From Patellaria atrata CBS 101060 (Eukaryota; Ascomycota; Dothideomycetes; Patellariales; Patellariaceae), in assembly GCA_010093705.1 (NCBI GenBank), contig MU006090.1, positions 376,056 to 440,055 on the forward strand: a stretch of 64,000 nucleotides of DNA. Direction: 5' to 3'. The notes under the pieces are model-generated. The model did no database searches, was not told the origin of the DNA, and saw only the letters and a list, made by a program, of their open reading frames with translations. Position 1 is the first letter of the stretch. Each line of letters opens with the position of its first letter. A program made the translations under genes and the position numbers. Shown here one piece after another: positions 50,001-59,602 of the stretch.

Positions 50001-53000
50001 AACTTTCTGCATTATTTTTTCGATGCTCAGTCTATGTAAGATACTAATAATATGTCTGTAACGTTATGTTTGCTGATTGTTGCAGTTCTACTTCGGAATC
50101 TGTGTCTTGCTATCTTACGTGGTAGCTTCGAAATCTCCGAGGACGAAAAACGGCTGAGCCAAGTGAAAAAGTTCTTGAAACAAAAGTACAATAACGAACA
50201 ACGGTGTGTCCAGGATTTTCTATGGATTCTCAAACTGGGGCTAAAGCTGATAAAGATTAACAGAGGTACCTCGATCACCGACGGACTAGCACATTGGTAT
50301 GAAAACACTCTTCAGCAGATGGGTCATATCCCAGAACTTACTAGCATATTATTTCATAACTCTGGAGAAGAGCTGGGTTCAGATGACGAACCCCCAAGAG
50401 ATTCCATGCGAGACGGGCTGAAGGCAATTGAGCAAATCCCCCCTCTCGTGGCTAATATTCGATCCCTCCTCAATTTTCTTCGTCGGCCATTCAATAACCC
50501 CTTTTTTACGCAAGCAGAAAACTGGTTCGACGACAGTGATGACCCGATAATGGCTGCCAAAAATATAGTTATACGATCAGAACGAATAAGAAAACTCCAG
50601 CGTGAATACCTAAGAGCACACCCTAACTTCAATAACTCACTATTCATCTTTACACCGGCAAACAGATTTCGGAAAATATGCATGAGACTGCTCGGTCCCG
50701 TGGTCGGTGAGCGAATAGAAGGTGTCGTCCCAACTAAAGGCCTTTGGTACTTCTTTTCCCTTCTGATCTACCTCTCGATTTTGGCACAAACAATTTTGAC
50801 ATGCATCGCGACTCCCTTATACCAGAGACGATATTTTGAGGAACATAATTTCAGCATGAACAATTGGATAACCATGTCTGATTTAGGGTTCTGTGTTATT
50901 TTTACCATAGAATTTCTGGTTTCGACGGTGGCGAACGGTTTCTTCTACACCCCGAATGGTTACGTTCGTTCTCTATGGGGTTCGAGTTCTTTTTCTGTGC
51001 TCATTGTTCAATGGGTGATCTTAGGCTCATCCATACTTCACGGAGGTGCTACCTCACGAACAATAGGCACTCTCAAAGCTTTGCGAAGTATTCGGCTACT
51101 TCAACTTGTTCATAAGCCGCAGATCAGCTCGGATTTCAGTTCCTTCTTCATTTCTGGTAGAAAACGGCTTTTCTCTGTATGCATGCTGAAGCCACCCCTA
51201 CCTGCTCTACATTCAGCAAACTAACACTGACAAAGGCAATTCTGGTCGCATTCTTTATCCTACTTGGTTCTTCAATATACGCTCTAAATCTCTTTAACGG
51301 CCAGATGCTTGCTTGCAATGATAGAGGTAACGGTATCACCTCAGTTTCGCAGTGCAGTAATGAGTATCTTAGCAAACCTCTTGGTTGGAACATACTTACT
51401 CCACGTTATACCACTAACCCAGGTTACTCTTTCGACAACTTTGGGGCTTCCTTGTTCATATTATTTCAAATACTGTCCCTCGAGGGATGGGTCGAGGTTA
51501 TGTGGAACACCATGGATGCTACCAGTCCTGGGATGCCTCGCACCCATGGAAGTTCGAAATGGAACTCAATTTTCTTCATCTTCTTCAATCTACTAAGTTT
51601 GTTCTTCATCTTAGGGCTCTTTACAGCTGTTTTTATGTACAATTACGCTTTTGAAACGGGCGTAGCCCATGACAGTCCCGAGCAACGCCTTTGGGGAGAG
51701 ATGAAAGAGCTCCTACGAACTATTTCCCCCGTATATGCTCCATCACCAAAGGAAAACCGAAATCGATGGCAGCTTTGGTGCAGTCAGAGGGGTCGAAATC
51801 ATGGTGTTTGGTATGGACTGATCAGTTGTGCTCTGGTTTTCCAATTGATCATCATGTGCATGGAATTTTACCCACAAAGTGAAATTTGGCATCGCAGTAA
51901 GGGTAGGTTGAAATATCTCTCTGACTTTTACTCTTTTGGAGTCTCTGTTACTAGTCACTTGCCGTACACATTTCAGAATCAGAGTAGTGTCAAGCCAAGT
52001 GATGACACTTCTCGACATTTACACCGTAAATGAGAGGTCTTCTAAAGTGTACACGTACTCAGGAGTATCTTGAAAAGACGATGAATTTCAAAAAAGTTCA
52101 ACCGTGTGGCTTACAATACTTACAGACGCCTTGTATTTTATCCTAGTCCTATTATACATCACAGATATCCTCATTCGTATTTGTGGCGGTACATGGACAA
52201 TCAATTACCATCACAATCCGTGGGATCTATATGGAGCGATCACAGTAACCGGTGCCCTTATAACTAATATTCTTGTCTTAGTCAACTGGGACCGGAGGGT
52301 ATATCAACTCAGCCATGGCCTATTTTTGGTTTTCCTCATGGGATTACTCATCCCTAGAGTGAGAGTTCTGAAACGAATCTTCCAAACCACGGTGATAGGC
52401 CTAAATTCCACATATCATATCTTATTGGTCTGGCTCGTCTTCTACGTGATATATGCCATTGCTTTCACGCAATGCTTTGGTCTGACCAAGTTCAATCGTC
52501 ACGAGAACATAAACGTCAACTTCCGCAGTACATCGAAAACGTTTGTCCTCTTGTTCCGAATGAGCTTTGGAAAAGGGTGGAATGATATCATGGAAGATTT
52601 TGCCACTATGAGGTTCCCCACTTGTGTCCCTACCACCACTCCTTTCAGTGAGGATTGCGGTAGTGCGGGATGGGCAAGATTCCTCTTCATCTCTTGGAAC
52701 ATTCTCAACAAATTCATATTCATCAATATGATTATCGCTATCATATATAACAGCGTGAACTCCGTCTATCACCAAACTACAGGGGTCACACTGCTTAGCA
52801 TAGATGAAATCCGCCGCTTTCAAGAAGTCTGGGCTAGGTTCGATCCGAAGGGAACGAAATACATCTCCAAGGAAGACATACCACATGTCCTATCCGTAAG
52901 TAATCTATCCTCATTCCTCTACATCATACTTACAACGCCCATAGCAATTATCCGGTATCTTCGAGATGAAGATTTACACAGGTGAATCCACCATCCCGCA

Positions 53001-53498
53001 AATCATAAACGCCTGCAAGACCGATACACAAGTTCCCCATCTTCCGGGCACCGCTTCCCGCACCATCATCAATCTAGACTTGGATCGTTTGAACCAGTGT
53101 ATAGCAGACATAGACGTCGCTGCGATCCGTCGGCGGCGTAAACGATACCGTCTCCTGCACGAGGAACTGATGGTGTCAGCCGATCCCGACAAAGGTCTAC
53201 ATATCACGAGGATGCTACAGATATTAGCGTACTACACCCTCGTTGACGAAACCACGACCTATCTCCGGTTTGTTTTGTTCCATTCCAATTCCCGCTGCTC
53301 CTTTACTGACGCATATCTCATAGTCTCGAAGAGTTCCTCCGACGCAGAGCGCGGCTTCATCGTATAGAAGAGGCGGTTAGAAGGGAATTGGTAACCGGGT
53401 TTCTCAAAGTCATTTATTGGTCTGGGAGGTTTCGGGGAAGAAAGAGAGGTAATCTGGACAGCTTTAGTAGCTATTGGGGTAGCCTTGCAGGGGCCTGA
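47085..53498 (+). CDS. CCH1: Cch1-type four-domain voltage-gated-like calcium channel
   Basis: Pore subunit of the fungal plasma-membrane calcium channel (partner Mid1), related to animal Cav and NALCN. I assembled 12 exons: 47085-47133, 47184-48469, 48514-48952, 49000-49046, 49113-49392, 49441-49685, 49732-50035, 50086-51176, 51236-51896, 52078-52895, 52945-53267 and 53324-53498. They sum to 1905 residues with consistent phases. Four repeats of six membrane helices are visible, for example LRLLRLLFLTSGTTRLIRTM (IS4-S5), AILVAFFILLGSSIYALNLF (IIIS5) and NKFIFINMIIAIIYNSV (IVS6). The C-terminus has an EF-hand-like stretch (VWARFDPKGTKYISKEDIPH) and a basic IQ-like tail. Pore residues read N, R, E and K in domains I-IV instead of E/E/E/E. 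The 51897-52077 intron and the in-frame 48-nt intron 49393-49440 are the least certain. S4 segments carry only 2-4 basic residues. Confidence 0.88.
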
Positions 53499-53499
53499 A

Positions 53500-53719
53500 A
53501 CCTGAGGGTGAGTGAATATATAACCGTCCGCATATTAGGGATGATGGCCATGGGATCGGTTCGCCGATAAAGTGTGATTCGATACAAGGTGGAGAGCAAA
53601 CATTATTTACAGCTTCGGTTTTCCTATCCATAACGCAGTGATTTCCTTTCGTTGCGTTGCTAGACCCTCCGCGCGCCCTCATCCTCCACCATAACCGAAT
53701 CCAACACGCCATTATCGAA
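53500..53719. other. 3' DNA with a kinase-gene fragment
   Basis: At about 53525-53610 the minus strand reads HFIGEPIPWPSSLICGR, nearly the same as YIGEPVPWPSPLISGR in the kinase at 54575-55906. It is a short local duplicate, not a gene. Confidence 0.7.
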
Positions 53720-53929
53720 TCATGCTCGCGATGCCAACGTGGGAGCCCGTGGTGCATACACACCCACATTGACGTAAATAACCATACCGGTTAGTGCCAC
53801 CGTCCCAATAAGCATGATGACCCACCATAAGACCCAAGATTGTCGCGGATGGTGAGAACGACCGTGGTGTAGGCGTAACTTTGTCCCAACCAACCCCGCT
53901 CTATTCTTATATTCAGGTTCCATCATCAT
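53720..53929 (-). CDS. small single-pass membrane protein, hypothetical
   Basis: An open frame of 69 residues. It starts MMMEPEYKNRAGLVGTKLRL, has a basic patch (HHGRSHHPRQ), then one strong membrane segment (SWVLWWVIMLIGTVALTGMV) and ends APRAPTLASRA. The charge bias (basic before the helix) suggests the N-terminus faces the cytosol. I do not recognise the family. The compact composition with a single hydrophobic helix supports coding, but no intron or homology confirms it. It is tail-to-tail with the CCH1-like gene. Confidence 0.42.
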   Translation of the reverse strand: MMMEPEYKNRAGLVGTKLRLHHGRSHHPRQSWVLWWVIMLIGTVALTGMVIYVNVGVYAPRAPTLASRA

Positions 53930-54574
53930 AGTAGGTATAGAGGGACGCTGACAGCAGTAGGGGTTTGAGGCGGTTGAACTGGCGGGATGGCGGGTAACTG
54001 GATCGAGAGGCTATTGTCGCGAGCGTGAACGAATGAGTGCACCGTGTTGAGGTTCTGTATTTACCACGGTGTGAGATGTAGGATCCGTGTGATCTGCCAT
54101 TTCGAATGAGGTCTTGAGTCGCTTTGATGCGTGTTTTGCCAGTAGGAAGTACTGTGAGGAGGATTACGGTGAAGCTGGAAGAGAAATTTAAGCCGGTAAA
54201 GGGCATTCTTGATTGATAGGTTGGTAATTTATCATGAATCTAACTAAGTTCTCACGGTCGAAGTTCTATTCGGTTGAGTGCCCACGGCAGGAATGGTAAG
54301 GCAGAGTCTAACTGTTCAACCGCTGTTTCCAGAAACTAGATCCTTATTTAGGTTTGAGAACTCATGGTTCTATTCTTTAGTTTTGCTTCCGTATCATGGG
54401 AAAGTATACGGACACTTCAAAACGCCCTTTTAGACCCGAGCTAACTATAGGAATGCTGTATGCCCCAGTGGGGAGGAGCTGTATTGTCCGTAGACGGATT
54501 CCTGCTCTAGATAGTTCCTCCAGGGTATACAAGCCATATTGGGCAGGAATCCCCATACGGACAATACGGACAAT
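53930..54574. other. intergenic, with inverted repeat near the kinase stop
   Basis: This lies upstream of the small TM gene and at the 3' end of the kinase. It has an imperfect inverted repeat (listed separately). An open frame at 53913-54206 (-) shows no family signature. Confidence 0.4.
54483..54565. repeat. imperfect inverted repeat / potential hairpin
   Basis: Arm 1 (54483-54504) reads ATTGTCCGTAGACGGATTCC plus TG. Arm 2 (54544-54565) is its near-complement, with about 39 bases between. The arms differ only around four central bases. ACGGACAAT is then repeated directly to 54574. It sits just after the stop codon of the minus-strand kinase. Confidence 0.7.
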
Positions 54575-55906
54575 TCAACCCCCTAACCCCCCCAACTCCC
54601 CCACCATCTCCCCCGCAACTCTCCTCTCCCCCGGCGGCCTCCCAAAAATCCCCCCCAAAAACCCCAAAAGATCCCACCCCAGCGCCTCCCTCAACCCCCT
54701 CACCCTCTCCGCCCCCCGTCCCCCCACACAAGCAAGCGGATCCATACTCCGCGCCATCTCCCTTCTCAACAGTAAATTCGCTCCCGCGGCTTCGAAGGGC
54801 GCGGATCCGGTAGCGATGAAGAGGAGGACCAGGGCCGCGGCGTAGACGTCTGAGGATTCGGTTGGGAGGGGAAGGGGGTTTTGGTTTTGGGTTTGGGATT
54901 TGGGGCGTCGGAGGAGTTCCGGGGCTGTGTAGTCCCATGTCCCGCCTGCTATGGGGGGCGTGTGGTTCGTGTGTGTTGGGAAGGAGGCGGAGAAGTCGGT
55001 TAGGAGGAGTTTGGGGGCCGCATCTGGAGTTTGTGTGTCTGTTGAAGTTGAGGTTGAGGTTGAGGTAGAGGTTGAGCCGGGACAAACGAGGATATTCCCC
55101 GGTTTGAGATCCGCGTGCACGACGCCCGCCACATCGTGTAACCAGGCGAGGGCGGCGAAGAGCTGAGTTGCCATGTCTGTGAAGACGGGGGCGAGGAGGG
55201 CGGTGCGTGTGGGTGTTGGGAGGGGGTTTAGGGCGCTGATGTAGGATTCGAGGGAGGATGGGAGGGCGGACATGAGGATTGCGCCGTTGCGGGGGTCGAG
55301 GCCGTGGAAGGGGACGATGTGCGTTGAGTGATTTGGGAGAGAGGTGAGGCGGGTTAGGGTACGGGCTTCGGATTCGAGGACGGGGTGGGACATGCGGTCG
55401 GCGGGGAGCTTGACGGCGAAGAGGTGGAGTCGAGATTTGGGTTTAGGTTTGGTGGTGCTGGGTTCTTGGGGTGGAGATGGGCGGCCGGATATTAGGGGTG
55501 ATGGCCATGGGACTGGTTCGCCGATGTATACGGTACTCCAGTTACCTTCGCCGAGCCTCCTCTTCTTGTCTATGATATAGTCGACAGGAGAGCAGGTCTG
55601 GAAGTTCATCAGGGGCTGCTTCTCCTGTAAGAGCTCTTCCGAGTCTTTGCTGTTGCTGTTGGATCCAAATATGGTCTCTAAAGGGCTCTCTGGTGGAGTG
55701 TAGACATTATTTGAAGCCTGACCATAGCGAGTTGTTCCTATGGGAACTGCAAAGAGGGTTCCATGGGATGTCTTATGAACTCGTGGTTGTGCCTCTCCCT
55801 GTACGGAGGTATGTACTTGAGGGGAACACCTTTCATCGCCAGGTGAAGATGTCAATCTTCCAGATCGAGTCTCACGATCATCTAGACTCGAGCGTGGAGT
55901 ATACAT
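54575..55906 (-). CDS. protein kinase with HAD/DFS catalytic motifs
   Basis: A single exon of 443 residues. About 115 disordered residues precede the kinase domain. It shows the glycine loop RRLGEGNWSTVYIGEP, FAVKL with the ATP-binding Lys, the alpha-C Glu (HPVLESEARTLTRL), a catalytic loop VVHADLKPGNILV (HRD replaced by HAD but Asp and Asn kept), TDFSASF (DFG replaced by DFS) and GTWDYTAPELL. The key charged residues are therefore present and catalysis is plausible. An ST-repeat (STSTSTSTST) between the loops is encoded by a run of six-base units near 55036-55072. The C-terminal lobe is short and Gly/Arg-rich. Substrate and pathway are unknown. A piece of its N-lobe is duplicated at about 53530. 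Confidence 0.82.
   Translation of the reverse strand: MYTPRSSLDDRETRSGRLTSSPGDERCSPQVHTSVQGEAQPRVHKTSHGTLFAVPIGTTRYGQASNNVYTPPESPLETIFGSNSNSKDSEELLQEKQPLMNFQTCSPVDYIIDKKRRLGEGNWSTVYIGEPVPWPSPLISGRPSPPQEPSTTKPKPKSRLHLFAVKLPADRMSHPVLESEARTLTRLTSLPNHSTHIVPFHGLDPRNGAILMSALPSSLESYISALNPLPTPTRTALLAPVFTDMATQLFAALAWLHDVAGVVHADLKPGNILVCPGSTSTSTSTSTSTDTQTPDAAPKLLLTDFSASFPTHTNHTPPIAGGTWDYTAPELLRRPKSQTQNQNPLPLPTESSDVYAAALVLLFIATGSAPFEAAGANLLLRREMARSMDPLACVGGRGAERVRGLREALGWDLLGFLGGIFGRPPGERRVAGEMVGELGGLGG
55036..55072. repeat. GAGGTT hexanucleotide repeat in kinase gene
   Basis: About five units of TTGAGG (plus strand) encode the Ser-Thr run in the kinase between catalytic loop and DFS. It is in frame and therefore length-variable without breaking the gene. 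Confidence 0.75.
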
Positions 55907-57582
55907 GATATTGTGTATCGAACTCCGAGGACACGCCTTTTTTGATGAAGTAAGAATGTGTATTCTTTAGTCTTCTGTATATCTTTCGAGGATTTGCGGT
56001 TTAGATGTATCATACAAGGTATAATTTATAGTTGACAAGAAAAATACGTTGTATATCCGTAAAATACGTGGTGGTAGTACAACAATGTGTCAGTTTTGTG
56101 AAACTACCTCCAGAGTCTCGGGCGGCAGGATAGCTCAAGAACACAATTGGGTATAGGGTAAAAGTGTACAATACAAAGCAATAAATGATGATAAGAATCA
56201 AAAAGGGTGCGAAGAGAGTTATAGAAAACTCCGCCGTGGAGAGCCGGCTACCACGGGCGAGTGTGACGAAATGGTTAAAAAGTGAATCGTGAAAAGTTTG
56301 GTAGAAACCGAAAAAGACAGCGAACCCAAGGAAACAAGAAACAGAGAAGGGAGCTTCAGAGTGCCCATGATATCTATGTCGTCGTCTGCAAACCTACATT
56401 GACAAGTCGGATACCAACTCTTCGGACGGACAAGTGCCATCATATCAAGCTCTCGATAAGAGCCAAAACGGTAATTCGCGGGAGGCGGCATGGACGGGAA
56501 AAAGCACCCAACAGTCAGGTAGCAAAAGCCAACGTGCAAGATACAATCTGCAAGCGATCAGCGACGGCAGCGAGCATCAAAGAACATCCTGAGAGTCGTT
56601 TATTATCGATAGAAGCCCGCCCCATTTTCGGCTTTGCTTTCTTCAATCGGACTCGGGCGACTGAGAGAGGCGTTGCATCGAAACGTGCCCTTTCCATTGG
56701 CCGCGCGACGTTACATATTGGACCTTACAAAGGGAGGTTGCACTCAACCCCTTCTTCATCGTCGAACAGATCGACTTCTCAAAGGGAACGACGATGATAG
56801 TATAGAATGTGGAATACTTCCGCAAGATACCGGTGGCTATATAACATCTCTGCGAGATACCTTAAGATGCAGGACTAAAGCTGGAGAGGAACCCACCTGC
56901 TTAAGGGAAACTTCAACCTCACGTGATAGTGAATATCCTCAGATATATTATCTCGAAAGTATAAAGTTCTGTTAAATATCTGGCATTGTTCAGTTGAACA
57001 CCATCAAACCCAGTAAGGGGCAGAAGTATAATTACACGTATTGGGAAAGTCATTTTCCGTCATCTCGACATTAACAGTCATCATAATCAAACTCTTAACA
57101 ACTGGAAACAAACAAGTGGGTATCGAAATCCAATATTAATCAACATTGTCAACCGCCGTCGCGCGACAGGAACTACCTGCCATCCATTCCAGAGTTGTTA
57201 TGTCTCCTCCTTATCCGGAAACCACTTCCCTCCCCCATTCTGGAGATCTCTCTCTCTCTCTCTCTCTCTTTCCCTTCCTCGGTCCGACTTCCCTGAGAAG
57301 GCGGAACATAGACGTCTGTCGGTCCATGGAGTTCGTGCATGGGTGCATGGGCTATGATATTGCGATTGAAACCTTACGGCTCATGCTTACCCCTCGAGAA
57401 TCCGCCTTGTAAAAGCTCAGGCTGCGCTGAGCATGAGTTTGAGGCAGTAGATGAATAGCAGCCATCTGCTCTCACACCCCTAAACTTCAAAGTGTTTGTG
57501 CTGGTTCATGGACGATCTCCTAATGAATGCGATGGATACCATCACTGCATCGCCCAGATCATCGTCCAGATCATCGTCCAGA
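55907..57582. other. intergenic, about 1.7 kb
   Basis: This is upstream DNA of the kinase and 3' side of the pseudokinase. It contains a (TC)n microsatellite near 57243-57270. A basic open frame at 56282-56797 (+) has no family signature or intron support and is not called. Confidence 0.45.
57243..57270. repeat. (TC)n microsatellite
   Basis: An uninterrupted run of about twelve TC units. Confidence 0.85.
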
Positions 57583-57590
57583 TCATCGCC
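57551..57590. repeat. 12-bp tandem repeat overlapping a stop codon
   Basis: About three copies of CAGATCATCGTC, the last one varied. The stop codon of the pseudokinase (57583-57585) lies inside the last copy. Confidence 0.8.
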
Positions 57591-59602
57591 CATACCAAAA
57601 TGATCGTTTCTGAGATCGTGAAGTCTTCGGTCTCGCCGCCACCTTCCCACTCCCAGCAGTATCCTCCGAAATACTGTTAAAAAGCGACAAAGTTCCAAAC
57701 GAAGAGCTATCCGTTGACGCCCTGAACGTCGAAGGCAAAGACCGCTTGCTGTCAGCTCTGGCACGCATATAATGCGAACAATGAAGCGACGGGAGTTCCG
57801 AGAAATTGAGGAGAATATCCGAAAGCGTATCGGCGACAACCCGAGCGGTGGGTCTGAATATCGGATTCGGTTCCAACATCGTACGTACGAGTTTCGTTAT
57901 GTAAGTTATGCCCTTAAAGCAGGGTTCGGTCCCTTCGGCTGCGGACTCCTCGAGTATGATCAACCAGGTAGATACGTGCTCGAGATTGGCGTGAAAAGAA
58001 GAATCGACTCGAGACCCCCCTCTTTGGGATACTTTGTGTTTGGAAGCTCGGTGCTTCACGAAGTCGGTAGGCTTTTTCTTAAGTATGAATGTCAGGATAT
58101 CCACAAATACACACCCGAGCGCATATACGTCGGCCTGTTTAGAAGCTACAAAGGAATTTGGGCTTGTTTCGGCGTTGTAAAGTGGTGATGTCTTGTCGAA
58201 TCCGAAATCGAACCCAGCATTAGCCAAGCTTGACATGTTAACAACGCTCCCAAGGCTATTTATCTTAGGCCTAAACTGCTTGCGAGATGATGCGCTTGAT
58301 ATAGATTGTCCCGAAGATCCTTTGCTGCTAACGGAACTTTGACGCGAGGTGGTACCTTCTTTGCGAGCGTCCGGGGTGGAACCCATTGTTGGAGTTGGGA
58401 TGTGTGCCTCCGGTGCTCCATAATTATAGGTTTCAGTAGGGTCGGATTTCTTGTCACGTTGAAAAGATTGCAGGCTGCCGATATCACTGAAAGCGATATT
58501 GTTTTGCTTGTCAATTATAATATTCGAAGGTCGGATGGCGGAATGCGACAAACCATGTCGATGTAAGGCAGCTACAGCATCTGCAAGGCAATGCAACCAA
58601 TTCAATAAGAGAGGATGTCTATCTCCCTTGGGTACTCTTTGCAATTGCATAGGATTGCGATGATCTATGTATGATCTTAGAGTATGTTCTCCAACGAATG
58701 GAGTCAAGAAGTATCCCGTTCCTTTCGTGGTATAAGATGCCCAGACAGAAGCAACGTGTTCATGGCGAAAGAGCTTCGAGGTCTCGATATCTTGCAGGAA
58801 TCGGTTGAGACTCGTCGTATCGGTCTCAACGTCTCCTATATTGACTTTTCTCCGAACAAATATCTCGTCCGCCCGGCGAGGGAGATGTACTCTTGACCAT
58901 TTCTGTAGGTAGACTGCGGGTGGTAACTTTTGGACCATTTCAAGTGGAATGACTTCGTTAGGGCCATATTCGATGTGAACCCCTTCTCGAAGCTCTCGTA
59001 GTAGGTAGGTGAACTGCGTCATGTAAAACTTTTGGTTTAGCTGCTCGTCGTTCTCATATGACAGCGCAAGCGTTTCGACTGTTTCCAAGGGAACTGGTAG
59101 GTCATCATCGTCAAATGAGTCGTCGATTACGCCAAATATCTGCTCGGGTACTCCACACTCCACGAGTGTCAGAAACAAACGCTTTGCTCTTTCCAGAATC
59201 CAGTCCAGGTACGTATCGTCTGTAAGGCCAGAGCCGAATCCTAAGGGTCTGTGAAGTAGTCTTCTTTCATCCGGACGTAGCCTGCTTGAAATGAACTCCG
59301 GTGTCACCTTCGCGTCGATTCGTTCCTGGGTCCACCAGACTTGTTGAATAGCTGTGTGCGGTGTTACCAAAGAGTGCCCAGCATAGCCATATATGAATGC
59401 ATTCATGGCTATGGTGTTAGGGGTAATGACGTTAGTCAAGGTTCGGGAGCCCATGTTGTCGAACACCCGGCCTAAGAGCCTTCGCCAGGAAATTTTGATG
59501 CAGTCGAGTGAGACAATTTGACTCACGACGATCATCAAGGAGGATGATGGTGCTTGTTAAAGTGGTATGAATCCGTTCAAGGCCATATCCGTTCTCATCC
59601 AT
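57583..59602 (-). CDS. large protein with a degenerate kinase domain (pseudokinase)
   Basis: Two exons (59602-59467, 59408-57583) give 653 residues. The 58-nt intron (CTAAC branch) joins FLAKALRP to AMNAFIYGYAGHS and removes the problem of an in-frame stop at 59557, so the start is the ATG at 59602 (MDENGYGLERIHTTL). Residues 1-250 form a helical N-terminal region of unknown family. A kinase-like fold follows: VASVWASYTTKGTGYFLTPF, LADAVAALHRHGLSHSAIRP (HRDxK replaced by HSAIR, so the catalytic Asp is lost), NIAFSDIGS (DFG replaced by SDIG), YNYGAPEAH and KQADVYALGCVFVDILTFIL. The loss of both Asp residues argues against phosphotransfer, so it is likely a scaffold or regulator. The tail is Ser-rich. 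Confidence 0.83.

Noticed and set aside
56282-56797. Basic 171-codon open frame on the plus strand
   Set aside because: Low-complexity basic composition, no family motif and no intron or neighbour support.
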